Shown: positions 1 to 9,152, counted from the stretch's first letter. The stretch is DNA of 64,000 nt from Marinilongibacter aquaticus (GCF_020149935.1 NZ_CP083757.1:310001-374000), one strand, 5' to 3'. Notes: a model not told the origin generated them from the letters alone. Numbers and translations are program-made.

Positions 1-1
1 A

Positions 2-64
2 AAACTGGATTCTTTCTTTCATTTAAAAGGAATTGATGAACTTTGGCTCAAAGATAAACATTAA
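2..64 (+). CDS. C-terminal end of an upstream gene (partial)
   Basis: An open frame enters from the window edge and ends at a TAA at 62-64, giving about 20 residues that finish in ...LWLKDKH. It stops 11 bases before the next gene starts, as expected for an upstream operon member. Too little remains to assign a family, and the frame could be open by chance. Confidence 0.35.
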   Translation, partial: KLDSFFHLKGIDELWLKDKH

Positions 65-75
65 CTCAAATTTGG

Positions 76-603
76 ATGAATCCGGGATTCAAAAGCTCAG
101 AGATTGAAAAGTTGAAAAAAGAGTGTGAGGCCGAAGGCCTGCCTTTTGTATATGTAGAGGATGAACACGAATTGGACAAAACGGGAGAATACGCCCAAAT
201 TCAATTTGTTGGTCGACATGAGGACAAGGATGTGATTTACGATGCCGCTGTATACACCTTGGAATTGCATTACCAAAGCGAACTTTTGGAAGAGGCTGAA
301 AAACGCGTGAGCAAAATGCATCCGCAGTTTAAGCCAATTGGCGACAGGGACGAAGAATATACGCAGAATGAGGAGTGGGATGAGCTGATTGAGGATTTCA
401 TGGAAGAAATTGAAGAAGAAGACAGCCTGAAAGTGCAAGAATTTGTGGCGGCCGACGAGAGCTTCGACTTTGGGATCGGGCTGGAAGTGGCTCTGAATGT
501 TCCGGAAATCGACGATAAAGTATTGAGTAAATTTGTGATGGATTTCAACAAAGATCAGTTGAAATTGGACCGCAACCTTTACAGCTTCAAATCCAGTGAG
601 TAA
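76..603 (+). CDS. Conserved-type hypothetical acidic protein, 175 aa
   Basis: I do not recognise the family. The protein is soluble, with no signal peptide or membrane segment, and is rich in Glu and Asp, with a run of acidic residues at about 108-120. The N-terminus is charged and probably helical. Its stop codon shares one base with the rsmE start (TAATG), so the two genes are very likely translated as a coupled pair, and DUF4159 follows in the same operon. The frame carries ordinary protein-like composition over its whole length, which supports a real gene. Opposite-strand frames here are shadows. Confidence 0.8.
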   Translation: MNPGFKSSEIEKLKKECEAEGLPFVYVEDEHELDKTGEYAQIQFVGRHEDKDVIYDAAVYTLELHYQSELLEEAEKRVSKMHPQFKPIGDRDEEYTQNEEWDELIEDFMEEIEEEDSLKVQEFVAADESFDFGIGLEVALNVPEIDDKVLSKFVMDFNKDQLKLDRNLYSFKSSE

Positions 604-1286
604 TGCAATTGTTTTATGCCAAAGATTTTGAGCAAACACTTCAGCTCGATGAGATAGATTCAAAACACTGCATTCGGGTCTTGCGTAAAAAGCTTGGAGA
701 CGAAATCTGGGTGACCGATGGTGTGGGAAAGCTTTTTCAATGCCAGATTAGCGAGGCCAATCCGAAACGGACCGGACTCAGGATTTTGGAAACCGAAGTG
801 CATCAAGAGCCTCGCCGTCGTGTGCATTTGGCCATCGCCCCTACGAAAAATATCGACCGCATGACGTATTTGGTGGAGAAGGCCACCGAGATAGGCGTAA
901 GCGAGATTTCGTTTTTCATTTCAGAAAATTCGGAAAGAAAATCAATCAAACTCGATCGACTCGAACGCGTGGCTGTTTCGGCCATGAAACAGTCTTTAAA
1001 AACTTATTTGCCCATTTTTCAGGTTTTTGATAGTTTAGAGGCATGTGTGCAAACTTTGAGCGTTGAGCAGAAGTTCATTGCCCATTTACATGAAAAGGCC
1101 TTGCCTTTGGCTCAACAAAACCTCGAGTCCAGCGTTTTGGTATTGGTCGGTCCGGAGGGCGACTTTACAGAAAACGAGGTGAATATGGCGTTGGGAGAAG
1201 GTTTTCAAATGGTCAGTTTGGGAGAGTCGAGGTTGCGTACGGAAACGGCCGCCTTGGTATCCATTACTTTGATGAATTTATTATGA
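603..1286 (+). CDS. rsmE: 16S rRNA (uracil(1498)-N(3))-methyltransferase RsmE
   Basis: RsmE is the SPOUT-class enzyme that methylates N3 of U1498 in 16S rRNA using S-adenosylmethionine. The 227-residue length is typical. An N-terminal PUA-like RNA-binding part (about 1-70) is followed by the SPOUT domain. The family's knot motifs are visible near the C-terminus: GPEGDF at about 183-188 and SRLRTETA at about 209-216, which form the SAM-binding trefoil knot. The start overlaps the upstream stop by one base and the stop overlaps the DUF4159 start (ATGA), so this is the middle gene of a tight operon. Assignment is firm. Confidence 0.95.
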   Translation: MQLFYAKDFEQTLQLDEIDSKHCIRVLRKKLGDEIWVTDGVGKLFQCQISEANPKRTGLRILETEVHQEPRRRVHLAIAPTKNIDRMTYLVEKATEIGVSEISFFISENSERKSIKLDRLERVAVSAMKQSLKTYLPIFQVFDSLEACVQTLSVEQKFIAHLHEKALPLAQQNLESSVLVLVGPEGDFTENEVNMALGEGFQMVSLGESRLRTETAALVSITLMNLL

Positions 1287-1942
1287 GGTTTTGCTTTGTG
1301 CTGTGTGTACTCTTCTTGTTTCAAATGGGCTTTGCTGAAGCCCAGTCTACCTTGAAAATTGGAAGGCTGAAGTACAATGGCGGTGGCGATTGGTACGCCA
1401 ACAAAAGTTCTTTGCCCAATCTCAGCCGTTTTTGCAATGCACAGCTTGGTACAGATTTGGCCTTGCAAGAAGATATTGTAGAGGCGGGCAGTACAGAGAT
1501 TTTTGAATACCCTTTCGTCCACATGACTGGCCACGGCAATGTGCTTTTCAGCCAATCGGAAGCTCAGAATCTCAGACATTATCTGATAGCGGGTGGCTTC
1601 TTGCACATCGATGACAATTACGGTTTACGAAAATTTGCGGAGCGTGAAATGAAAAAAGTGTTTCCCGAATTGGATTTCGTTGAAATACCCTTCGACCACG
1701 AGGTCTATCATCAGAAATTTGATTTCGATTCGGGTTTGCCCAAAGTACATGAACACGACAACAAGGCCCCTCAAGGATTTGGATTAATTTACGAAGGCCG
1801 GCTCGTTTGCTTTTTTACCTACGAGTGCGATTTGGGGAACGGCTGGGAAGACCAAAGCGTTTATGGTGATCCGGAAGAGATTCGAATTTTGGCTCTCCGC
1901 ATGGGAGCCAATCTGATTTCTTACGCATTTACGAGCCTTTAG
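1283..1942 (+). CDS. DUF4159 domain-containing secreted protein
   Basis: A 219-residue protein with a clear N-terminal signal peptide (hydrophobic core at about 3-17, Ala-rich cleavage region near 18-21). The rest matches the look of DUF4159: a conserved aromatic/His segment with HMTGHGN near residue 81 and GGFLHIDDNYG near 105, a Rossmann-like arrangement related to glutamine-amidotransferase-like folds. No catalytic triad is evident. In Bacteroidota DUF4159 proteins are common, but their biochemical role is not established. The ATG lies in a four-base overlap with the rsmE stop, fixing the start. It is the last gene before a spacer and a new promoter. Confidence 0.85.
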   Translation: MRFCFVLCVLFLFQMGFAEAQSTLKIGRLKYNGGGDWYANKSSLPNLSRFCNAQLGTDLALQEDIVEAGSTEIFEYPFVHMTGHGNVLFSQSEAQNLRHYLIAGGFLHIDDNYGLRKFAEREMKKVFPELDFVEIPFDHEVYHQKFDFDSGLPKVHEHDNKAPQGFGLIYEGRLVCFFTYECDLGNGWEDQSVYGDPEEIRILALRMGANLISYAFTSL

Positions 1943-1996
1943 AATTGGACAAATCGAAGAAACTTATCAAGTTTCAATCTTTAATAAAAGACACTG

Positions 1997-2027
1997 TTGT
2001 CTTTTAATTGGGAATCGACTAATATTG
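1997..2027 (+). promoter_or_regulatory. Bacteroidota-type promoter for the desaturase
   Basis: TTG at 1997-1999, a 20-base spacer and TAATATTG at 2020-2027 (7 of 8 positions of TAnnTTTG). The predicted start of transcription is about 30 bases before the desaturase ATG. Pattern match only. Confidence 0.5.
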
Positions 2028-2061
2028 TAAGCACCATTAAAAATATAGAGTACATCAAAAT

Positions 2062-2814
2062 ATGGCAGTAGCACTTTCTTTTTTTATAGGGCATTGGTAC
2101 CTATCACTTTTCAGTCAGACTTTCTTTCTGCACCGCTATTCGGCACACAAAATGTTCCACATGAGCAAATTTTGGGAGAAGTTCTTTCATTTGTTCACGT
2201 ATATTACACAAGGCTCTTCCTACCTCACGCCACGAGCGTATGCCATTTTGCACCGTATGCACCATGCCTATAGCGATACGGAGAAGGATCCGCATTCGCC
2301 GCATCACACCAAGAATATCTTTACGATGATGTGGAAAACGAAAGAGATTTACAACGGGCTTTTGAGTTACAAATTCAAAATTGAAAAGAGGTTCGAAAAA
2401 GATCTTCCCGAATGGCTTTCGCTCGATAGAATAGGAGAAAGCTGGGTTTCACGTGTTTTGTGGGGTTTGGCCTATGTGCTGTTCTATGTCATCGGGTACT
2501 TGTATTTTGATGTGCACTGGGGTTTCTTTTTCCTTTTGCCTATTCACTTTTTGATGGGGCCAATTCACGGAGCTATCGTAAATTGGAGTGGGCATAAGTA
2601 CGGTTATCAGAATTTCGACAACAAAGACGAATCGAAAAACAGCCTTTTGTTCGACTTTTTGATGATGGGCGAACTTTTCCAGAATAACCATCACAAGCAC
2701 CCCATGTCTATAAACTTCGCCAAAAGATGGTTTGAAATTGATCCGACATTTCCAATGATCAAATTGTTGACTTGGTTGCGGATTATCAAGCCCAAAGCGA
2801 AGTCGCTTGAATAA
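2062..2814 (+). CDS. Membrane fatty acid desaturase (acyl-CoA/acyl-lipid type)
   Basis: A di-iron membrane desaturase that would introduce a double bond into acyl chains of lipids or acyl-CoA. Histidine boxes are seen at 24-29 (HRYSAH), 64-68 (HRMHH) and around 207-213 (QNNHHKH). In the third box the usual first His is Gln, while two further His follow. Hydrophobic segments lie at about 1-20, 40-60, 132-150 and 153-172. The 250-residue length is short compared with the eukaryotic-like enzymes but usual for the bacterial subgroup. It has its own promoter upstream and terminator downstream, so it appears to be transcribed alone, perhaps in response to temperature or membrane state. Confidence 0.88.
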   Translation: MAVALSFFIGHWYLSLFSQTFFLHRYSAHKMFHMSKFWEKFFHLFTYITQGSSYLTPRAYAILHRMHHAYSDTEKDPHSPHHTKNIFTMMWKTKEIYNGLLSYKFKIEKRFEKDLPEWLSLDRIGESWVSRVLWGLAYVLFYVIGYLYFDVHWGFFFLLPIHFLMGPIHGAIVNWSGHKYGYQNFDNKDESKNSLLFDFLMMGELFQNNHHKHPMSINFAKRWFEIDPTFPMIKLLTWLRIIKPKAKSLE

Positions 2815-2837
2815 GGAATTAACAGTTCAGATTTGAT

Positions 2838-2873
2838 TAAGAAAGTTGGGCCTCTCGGGGCCTTTCTTTTTTT
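2838..2873 (+). terminator. Rho-independent terminator after the desaturase
   Basis: A GC-rich hairpin centred on GGCC/GGCC with an outer A-rich/T-rich stem, followed by a long T run. It begins about 24 bases after the desaturase stop. Confidence 0.7.
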
Positions 2874-3004
2874 ATAAATGCCCTGAAATGGCCTTTTGGA
2901 TAGGAAACCATTTAATAGATAAACGTGTAGCCAATTTTTATTGCCAGCATATTCTTGTAGTTTAGTCATCGATTTAGCCTGATGAAAACAGATCACAACC
3001 TGCC

Positions 3005-3868
3005 ATGCCCGAAGAAGTATTGACTATTTCCGTGGTTTTATACAAGACAAAAAAAGAATTACTAAAGGACCTAATTGAATCTTTAAGTCGAATAAAACTC
3101 AATGCGTACGTATATTTTATCGACAATTCACCGAGCAATGTTTTGGAGGAATACATTCCCAAACAGGATTGGTTTATGTATCGTCACAATGCAAAAAATT
3201 TAGGGTACGGAAAGGCCCATAATTTGGCTATTGAAGAAAGCAAACATACAGGTCGGTATCATGTTTGTCTCAACCCCGATATTTTTTTCGAGGCGGGCAC
3301 GCTCGAAAAGATCGTGGATTTTGCTGAATCCAGACCTGAGATAGGGCTTATTCAGCCCAAGATCATGTTTCCGGATGGTCGCTCACAACGCCTTTTTAAA
3401 CTCTTGCCAGAACCCGTAGTGTTGGCCCGAAGGCTTTTCGAGGGCAGCTTTTTGACCGAGAATGCGAAATCGGAAGAGTTTCGTATGGCCTTTGCCGACG
3501 AGAATAAAAATTTTGAAGCCCCTTTTCTTTCCGGTTGTTTTATGTTCTTCCGGAAAGAGGCTCTTGAAGAAGTCAATGGTTTTGATCCTCGCTTTTTTTT
3601 GTATTGCGAAGACCTCGATCTCTCGAGAAGAATTCACAAGAATTGGCAAACCTATTATTTCTCCGAAGCGACGGCTTATCATTATTTTAAAAGGGCTTCG
3701 CGTACCGAAATTAGCCATTTGCTGTATTTCATACGGTCGGCTATTCAATATTTCAATAAATACGGCTGGACTCGCGATTTGGAACGCGACGAAATAAACA
3801 AAAGGACCATTATTAAATTCAAAGAAACCCGAAATACACCGAATGCTTCCAAATTCATTGCAGTATAA
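3005..3868 (+). CDS. Glycosyltransferase family 2, rhamnosyltransferase-like
   Basis: A 287-residue GT-A-fold enzyme predicted to add a sugar to a growing surface glycan on the cytoplasmic side. The N-terminus shows the GT2 pattern (ISVVLYKT, then FIDNS at about 39-43), a NAKNLGYGKAHN segment near 62-73, and a DXD-like NPD near 92-94. The acceptor region carries FLSGCFMFFRKEAL and FFLYCEDLDL, as in WbbL-type rhamnosyltransferases. It opens the plus-strand half of the glycan cluster and overlaps the next gene by 26 bases. Donor and acceptor cannot be read from the sequence. Confidence 0.88.
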   Translation: MPEEVLTISVVLYKTKKELLKDLIESLSRIKLNAYVYFIDNSPSNVLEEYIPKQDWFMYRHNAKNLGYGKAHNLAIEESKHTGRYHVCLNPDIFFEAGTLEKIVDFAESRPEIGLIQPKIMFPDGRSQRLFKLLPEPVVLARRLFEGSFLTENAKSEEFRMAFADENKNFEAPFLSGCFMFFRKEALEEVNGFDPRFFLYCEDLDLSRRIHKNWQTYYFSEATAYHYFKRASRTEISHLLYFIRSAIQYFNKYGWTRDLERDEINKRTIIKFKETRNTPNASKFIAV

Positions 3869-4805
3869 ACCATCCAAAATCGAATCCGCGATATTGGGTG
3901 TATTGTGCTATTTCAAACTGTTCGATCACCCTTTGAAAAAGGCGGAGATTTTTTGCTTTTCCCAAGAGAAAGTACGTGCATTTGCTGAGTTTGAGGCCGC
4001 ATTGACTCACTTGGTGGAATTGGGCGTGATTCACCTTACGGGTAAATATTATTTTTTGGAGGAAGAAATGGAGGTCTTCATCGATTCGCGGGAAGAGGCC
4101 TATTGCAATGCTCAGAAGAGTCTGAAATTGGCTCAAAAGATAGCTCGCTTTATCCACTGTTTCCCTTTTGTAAGGGCAGTCTTCATTTCGGGTTCTTTAT
4201 CCAAAATGAGTTTTCCTGAGGGAGCAGATTTTGATTTTTTTATTGTCACAAAAACCGATCGGCTTTGGGTTTCAAAAATGATTCTTGCAGCCTTCAAAAG
4301 GGTATTCCTGTTCAATTCAAAAAGGTATTTCTGCATCAATTATTTTGTAGATGAGGAGCATCTTGAAATTCCCGACCGAAATGTTTTTACAGCTACTGAG
4401 ATCTGTACGCTGTTGCCAGTCGTCGGGAAAGGGGTTTATTCCGAATTGCTCAAGGCCAATAGCTGGGTTTACGATTATTTCCCAAACTATAAGGAAAAAG
4501 AGTGGGCCGTCTCTGATCGTAGCTTGTTCAAACGTATTGGCGATTTTTTCGAATGGCCTTTGAGTGGAAAACTGGGCAACAAACTCGACCTCTATTTCAT
4601 GGATGTGACCTATGCTCGTTGGCGGAAAATGTATTTGGATGAAATGCCAAGTGATCAATTTGATTTGGCTTTCCGAACAACGCGTGGAATTTCGAAAAAC
4701 CATTTCAAAAACTACCAATTCAAGGTCTTGAAGAAGTATTCGGATCAAGTGAATAAAACCGAGAAAGTGTATCAAGAAAATTATGCCAAAAATATTAGTC
4801 GCTAA
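3843..4805 (+). CDS. Nucleotidyltransferase-fold protein with N-terminal winged-helix-like region
   Basis: A 320-residue protein. Residues about 13-75 resemble a winged helix (helical, ending in a short beta hairpin). A pol-beta-type nucleotidyltransferase core follows, with GSLSK at 117-121 and the two catalytic Asp at 129 and 131 (ADFDFF). Known members of this superfamily transfer nucleotides to antibiotics, RNA or proteins. Here the enzyme sits between a glycosyltransferase and a radical SAM gene and overlaps both (26 and 23 bases), so it probably acts in the same glycan pathway. Its substrate is unknown. It is not a sugar-1-phosphate nucleotidyltransferase of the RmlA type, as it lacks that N-terminal signature. 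Confidence 0.78.
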   Translation: MLPNSLQYKPSKIESAILGVLCYFKLFDHPLKKAEIFCFSQEKVRAFAEFEAALTHLVELGVIHLTGKYYFLEEEMEVFIDSREEAYCNAQKSLKLAQKIARFIHCFPFVRAVFISGSLSKMSFPEGADFDFFIVTKTDRLWVSKMILAAFKRVFLFNSKRYFCINYFVDEEHLEIPDRNVFTATEICTLLPVVGKGVYSELLKANSWVYDYFPNYKEKEWAVSDRSLFKRIGDFFEWPLSGKLGNKLDLYFMDVTYARWRKMYLDEMPSDQFDLAFRTTRGISKNHFKNYQFKVLKKYSDQVNKTEKVYQENYAKNISR

Positions 4806-6255
4806 TACGTATTTCTATCCTCTCGATAAAAAGCAATGGCGTTTCAAAAAGCCTTATCCGCCTCTGGGCACCTTGGGTATTTGTGCTTTGCTCGAATCGA
4901 AAGGCTATACTGTACGTTTTTTCGACAACAGCCTGAACGATAAACCAGAGGCCATAGAAGGGGTTTTAGGGGCTTTTCAGCCGGATTATTTTTTGGTGTA
5001 CGACGATGGGTTCAATTACCTGACAAAAATGTGTTTGTCTGTTATGCAGGACGCAGCCTTTGCCATGGCCAATTTGGCACATGAACAGGGGGCTCGCTGC
5101 ATCATCAACAGCTCGGATTCGACAGATCAGTTTGCCAAGTATTTGGATCACAATTTCGATTATGTGGTGCTCGGCGAAGGAGATAATACCGTTTTGTCTT
5201 TGTTGATGGCCTTGGCCGATAAAAAGGAGCCAAGTGAGGTTCGAGGAATTGCCTATCGCAACACAGGTGGCGAAATAAAACGTACAGGAGCCGCTTCGGT
5301 TTTAAAGGATTTGAACAGCTTGCCGATAGCGAAATGGAGCCTTGTAGATATGGCCGCATACCGTAAAATTTGGTTAGACCATCACGGGTATTTCAGTTTG
5401 AATGTGGCGACCACAAGGGGCTGTCCGTACAAATGCAATTGGTGTGCAAAACCAATTTATGGAAATAATTACAATATGCGTTCGCCCGAACATGTGCTTA
5501 CAGAAATTGAAATGCTTGTGCGTGAATTTCAGGTAGATCACTTCTGGTTTTGCGACGATATTTTTGGCTTAAAGGCGTCTTGGGTTAGTGAATTCAGAAA
5601 GATGGTGAAGTCAAAAGGGCTTCGTTTCAAATATATGATTCAATCGCGGGTAGATTTGCTTTTGAAGCCCGCCTATCTCGACGATTTGGCCGAATCTGGA
5701 TTGGAAACCGTTTGGCTTGGTGCAGAATCGGGTTCTCAGCATATTTTGGATGCTATGGATAAAGGCATACAAATACAGCAAATTTTCGAAGTGGTGCCTT
5801 TGGTCAAATCAAAGGGAATACGGGTCGCACTTTTTATTCAGTTTGGCTATTTGGGAGAAAGCAAAGATGATATCCAGAAAACCTTGGATATGATTTTGCA
5901 ACTCATGCCGGATGAAATTGGGATTTCGGTTTCGTATCCGTTACCAGGCACAAAGTTTTACGAGAAAGTAAAAAATAGACTAGAAAGGAAAACAAATTGG
6001 AGTGATTCCGACGATTTGGATCCTTTGTATGCCACGCCCTTTTCAGCCGAGTTTTACAAAAAAATGCACCGCTATGTGCATGCCCGATTTAGAACAAAAA
6101 TGCATTTGCAGAAGATACAGAAGGCCTCATGGGCAGTATTGAAGAAACCGCTGCCCTTGGCCAAAGACATGCTTTCTTTGGCATATAACGGTTCTCGTGT
6201 GATTCTGTTGAGAGGAGAAATCGAAAAAACAATATACGGAGATGGAGCAGTTTGA
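4783..6255 (+). CDS. B12-binding-type radical SAM enzyme (first of three)
   Basis: A 490-residue protein with an N-terminal Rossmann-like B12-binding-type domain (about 1-150, with a KPYPPLG segment near 23-29 and GEGDNT near 147) and a radical SAM domain whose CxxxCxxC cluster ligands are C214, C218 and C221. GAESGS in the core is the usual SAM-binding glycine-rich strand. The DxHxxG cobalamin-ligand motif is not seen, as in many members of this group. Family members do C-methylation, ring contraction or similar chemistry. The gene runs into the next methyltransferase with a 14-base overlap. It is a paralogue of the enzyme at 7021. Product unknown. Confidence 0.85.
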   Translation: MPKILVANTYFYPLDKKQWRFKKPYPPLGTLGICALLESKGYTVRFFDNSLNDKPEAIEGVLGAFQPDYFLVYDDGFNYLTKMCLSVMQDAAFAMANLAHEQGARCIINSSDSTDQFAKYLDHNFDYVVLGEGDNTVLSLLMALADKKEPSEVRGIAYRNTGGEIKRTGAASVLKDLNSLPIAKWSLVDMAAYRKIWLDHHGYFSLNVATTRGCPYKCNWCAKPIYGNNYNMRSPEHVLTEIEMLVREFQVDHFWFCDDIFGLKASWVSEFRKMVKSKGLRFKYMIQSRVDLLLKPAYLDDLAESGLETVWLGAESGSQHILDAMDKGIQIQQIFEVVPLVKSKGIRVALFIQFGYLGESKDDIQKTLDMILQLMPDEIGISVSYPLPGTKFYEKVKNRLERKTNWSDSDDLDPLYATPFSAEFYKKMHRYVHARFRTKMHLQKIQKASWAVLKKPLPLAKDMLSLAYNGSRVILLRGEIEKTIYGDGAV

Positions 6256-7024
6256 TTCGGCGGCAAAAACATACGATCGAGATTTTTCTTGCTCAAAGAC
6301 AGGGCGACTGCAAAGAAACCTTATTCAGCTTCAGCTTTCTCGTTTGCTCGATTCTGGTGGCGAATTGGAAATTCTTGAGCTGAACTGCGGGACAGGCGAA
6401 GATGCCCTTTGGTTGGCGAATAAGGGGCACCAAGTATGGGCTACCGATATATCCGATGAGATGTTGGCCGCTACCTCCAGAAAAGTAGCTCAAATCGATG
6501 CCATTCGAGTAAAGAAAGTGGATTTGAAGAATTTGGGTGAATTGGACTCGGAAAGGAAGTACGATATGGTCTTTTCCAATTTTGGTGGACTGAATTGTCT
6601 AAATGCCTATGAATTTGAACGTTTTTTTAATGAAGTCGGGGTTTTGATAAAACCCGATGGGCATCTTGTATTGGTGGTCATGTCGAGATTCTGTCTTTGG
6701 GAAACGCTCTATTTTTCAATCAAATTGAGACCCTTGCAAGCACTTCGGCGTCTGCGTGGTTTTGCATTGGCCCAAGTGTCTGGTGAGCAATTAGCTACTT
6801 GGTATTATTCGGTGCGTATGTTGCGAAAAATGGCCAAAAAATCTTTTGTATTGAAAAAGAGTAAAGCGATAGGTTGCTTTGGTCCACCTTCATATTTGGA
6901 AAGCTTTTTTGTCCAACGTCCCAAGTTTTTTGCGTGGCTCGAAAGAATAGAAATGCGAAGGGCGGATTTATCCTGGCAAGCTCATTTTGCCGATCATATT
7001 TACCTTGAATTCAAAGCGAAATGA
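6242..7024 (+). CDS. Class I SAM-dependent methyltransferase
   Basis: A 260-residue Rossmann-fold methyltransferase. Motif I is ELNCGTGEDA at about 46-55 and the acidic end of strand 2 is ATDIS near 66-70. A C-terminal stretch at about 150-200 is basic and may face a membrane or lipid-linked substrate. It overlaps the radical SAM gene in front by 14 bases and the radical SAM gene behind by 4 (ATGA-type), so it lies between two related radical SAM enzymes. The likely substrate is a sugar or lipid intermediate of the cluster; this is an inference from context. Confidence 0.85.
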   Translation: MEQFDSAAKTYDRDFSCSKTGRLQRNLIQLQLSRLLDSGGELEILELNCGTGEDALWLANKGHQVWATDISDEMLAATSRKVAQIDAIRVKKVDLKNLGELDSERKYDMVFSNFGGLNCLNAYEFERFFNEVGVLIKPDGHLVLVVMSRFCLWETLYFSIKLRPLQALRRLRGFALAQVSGEQLATWYYSVRMLRKMAKKSFVLKKSKAIGCFGPPSYLESFFVQRPKFFAWLERIEMRRADLSWQAHFADHIYLEFKAK

Positions 7025-8388
7025 GCTTACTCTTGACGCACGCATATTATCTCAAAGAAGACCAAAAGGAGCAAAAGGTGATGAAACCCTATCCTCCTTT
7101 GGGGATATTGTACATTTCGGCCTTCTTGAAAGAAAGGGATCTTGCCCATCAAGTATTCGACAGCACATTTCAAACCTTTGCGGCTCAGAAGGATTTTATT
7201 CGTCAGGCGAAGCCAAAGATTATCGCTCTTTACACCAATTTGATGACGAAGGTCAATGTGGTTAAACTCATGAAATTGCTGAAGAAAGAGGCCTCTTTCG
7301 GTTTTCCGAAGATTGTTTTGGGTGGCCCGGATGTGAGCTACAATTGTGAGAACTATTTAAAAGCGGGTGCCGATTTTTTGATCATCGGGGAAGGTGAAGA
7401 AACCATGTGCGAGTTGTATACGGCCCTTCTTGCAGAGGAAGATATTTCAACTATTCACGGCTTGGCTTATTTACAGAATGGGAAATTGAAAAAAACTGCC
7501 CCACGCACAAAAATCAAGGATTTAGCCGAATTGCCGTTGCCCAATCGTGAAGCCATCGACTTCTCACTTTATTTGGATACTTGGAAAAAACATCACGGGA
7601 AAAGCTCCATGACCGTGAGTACGCAAAGAGGTTGCCCATATACCTGCAAATGGTGCAGTACCGCGGTGTATGGACAAAGTTACCGCCGTCGGCCTGCGAA
7701 AGCCGTAGTGGCTGAGCTGCTGCAATTGAGTGAAAAGTATAATCCCGATGCCATCTGGTTTGTCGACGATGTGTTTACGGTCAGCCATAAGTGGGTTCGG
7801 GCTTTTGTAGACGAAATGCAAAAGGCGGACTTAAAGATACCCTTTGAGTGCATTACGCGAGCAGAGCGTTTGAGTGATGAGATTTTGGCCTTATTGAAAA
7901 GTGTGGGCTGTTTTCGAATTTGGATAGGTGCGGAAAGTGGATCGCAAAAGATCATCGACGCTATGGATAGGGGAGTGGATGTGAATGTGGTCAAAGAAAT
8001 GATACAGAAGACCAACAGTTTAAAAATGGAATCGGGCACGTTTATCATGCTGGGTTATCCAGGCGAAACTTTGGAAGACATCGACGAAACCATTCGCTAT
8101 TTGAAGGACGCTCAACCCACTCATTATACGATTACATTGGCTTATCCCATAAAAGGCACAAGTTTGTTCAATGAAATTGAAGACAAAATTGTCAATCAGA
8201 CCGATTGGGAGACTTCAACTGATCGCGATATCGATTTCAAACGCACATACCCGAAAACATTTTATGATTATGCAATCCGGAAAGTGATTCACGAGGTAGA
8301 AAGCCGAAGAGAAAAATCCCTTATCAAATCGATCGTGCACAAAATGAAATCCATTTTTGCCGATATTCAAATGAAAAAATACAGCTAA
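7021..8388 (+). CDS. B12-binding-type radical SAM enzyme (second of three)
   Basis: A 455-residue enzyme of the same build as the one at 4783: KPYPPLG near 21-27, an N-terminal B12-binding-type domain ending in GGPD and GEGEET, then the radical SAM domain with C205, C209 and C212, and GAESGS downstream. The two proteins share segments such as RGCPY.C.WC and the block around A.DRG/MDKG, so they look like paralogues from an old duplication. No DxHxxG ligand motif is seen. It ends one base inside the next methyltransferase start, repeating the radical SAM-then-methyltransferase order. Exact reaction unknown. Confidence 0.85.
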   Translation: MSLLLTHAYYLKEDQKEQKVMKPYPPLGILYISAFLKERDLAHQVFDSTFQTFAAQKDFIRQAKPKIIALYTNLMTKVNVVKLMKLLKKEASFGFPKIVLGGPDVSYNCENYLKAGADFLIIGEGEETMCELYTALLAEEDISTIHGLAYLQNGKLKKTAPRTKIKDLAELPLPNREAIDFSLYLDTWKKHHGKSSMTVSTQRGCPYTCKWCSTAVYGQSYRRRPAKAVVAELLQLSEKYNPDAIWFVDDVFTVSHKWVRAFVDEMQKADLKIPFECITRAERLSDEILALLKSVGCFRIWIGAESGSQKIIDAMDRGVDVNVVKEMIQKTNSLKMESGTFIMLGYPGETLEDIDETIRYLKDAQPTHYTITLAYPIKGTSLFNEIEDKIVNQTDWETSTDRDIDFKRTYPKTFYDYAIRKVIHEVESRREKSLIKSIVHKMKSIFADIQMKKYS

Positions 8389-9152
8389 TGCCCTTTGAAA
8401 AAACGATCAAGAATGTAGCCTATTTAACTCCTGTGCAGGAAGACAAAAACTTCTCGGATTTGTATATCAACCTGCGAACAAGAGAAGGGCGATTTTTGGG
8501 TTTCAAAGAAATTCAGACTTTGCCTGTGGCCAGTACGAAAAATAAGCACTTCAAGGAATGGCAAATGCGGGCTAAGTCTGCCCAAAGGTTTGTGGAATAT
8601 TTAAAGGCAGAAGCTCCTTTTGCAGGGGTGTTGGAGTTGGGCTGCGGAAATGGCTGGTTTGCCCATTTGTTGGCTAAAGAATGCCCAAATACAAAAGTGT
8701 ACGGTTTGGATATTAATGAACTGGAGTTGATGCAGGCTGGGCAATGTTTTCATAGGGATAATTTGAGTTTTGCGTATGCGGATATTATACGCTTAAATGA
8801 GCATAGCTTCAATGAAAAAATAGACCTGATTGTATTGAATGCGAGTGTGCAGTATTTCGATAATCTGCCAGTACTGTTTGAGAAATTGGCCTCTTTAATG
8901 CAAAATAATGGTGAGCTCCATATTTTGGACAGCCCTTTTTATGAGAAGAGTGAGATTGGAGAGGCTCAGAAAAGAACAGCACACTATTATCAAAGTATTG
9001 GTTTTCGTGAAATGGCCAAATACTATTTCCATCATTGTATTGAAACCGTTCACGATTTTGACATTTTATATCAACCGAAGAGACTTGGCCTGAAAAGAGT
9101 GTTTGGCTTCGCAGATTCACCATTTCCTTGGCTACGAAAAGTATATGATTGA
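8388..9152 (+). CDS. Class I SAM-dependent methyltransferase
   Basis: A 254-residue methyltransferase with motif I VLELGCGNGW at about 81-90, the following acidic strand YGLDIN near 105-110, and a DLIVLNAS strand 4. The N-terminal 60 residues precede the core and may bind the acceptor. The ATG shares a base with the stop of the radical SAM gene upstream. The end overlaps the start of the membrane glycosyltransferase by a few bases. It is not closely similar to the methyltransferase at 6242, so the two pairs are probably not a simple block duplication. Confidence 0.83.
   Translation: MPFEKTIKNVAYLTPVQEDKNFSDLYINLRTREGRFLGFKEIQTLPVASTKNKHFKEWQMRAKSAQRFVEYLKAEAPFAGVLELGCGNGWFAHLLAKECPNTKVYGLDINELELMQAGQCFHRDNLSFAYADIIRLNEHSFNEKIDLIVLNASVQYFDNLPVLFEKLASLMQNNGELHILDSPFYEKSEIGEAQKRTAHYYQSIGFREMAKYYFHHCIETVHDFDILYQPKRLGLKRVFGFADSPFPWLRKVYD

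Noticed and set aside
97-663. Long minus-strand frame opposite the first genes
   Set aside because: Shadow of the coding strand; composition is Phe/His-rich and it spans the join of two plus-strand genes.
2449-2466. TTTCACGTG in the desaturase gene as a parS site
   Set aside because: Only the left half and centre match; the right arm is not complementary.
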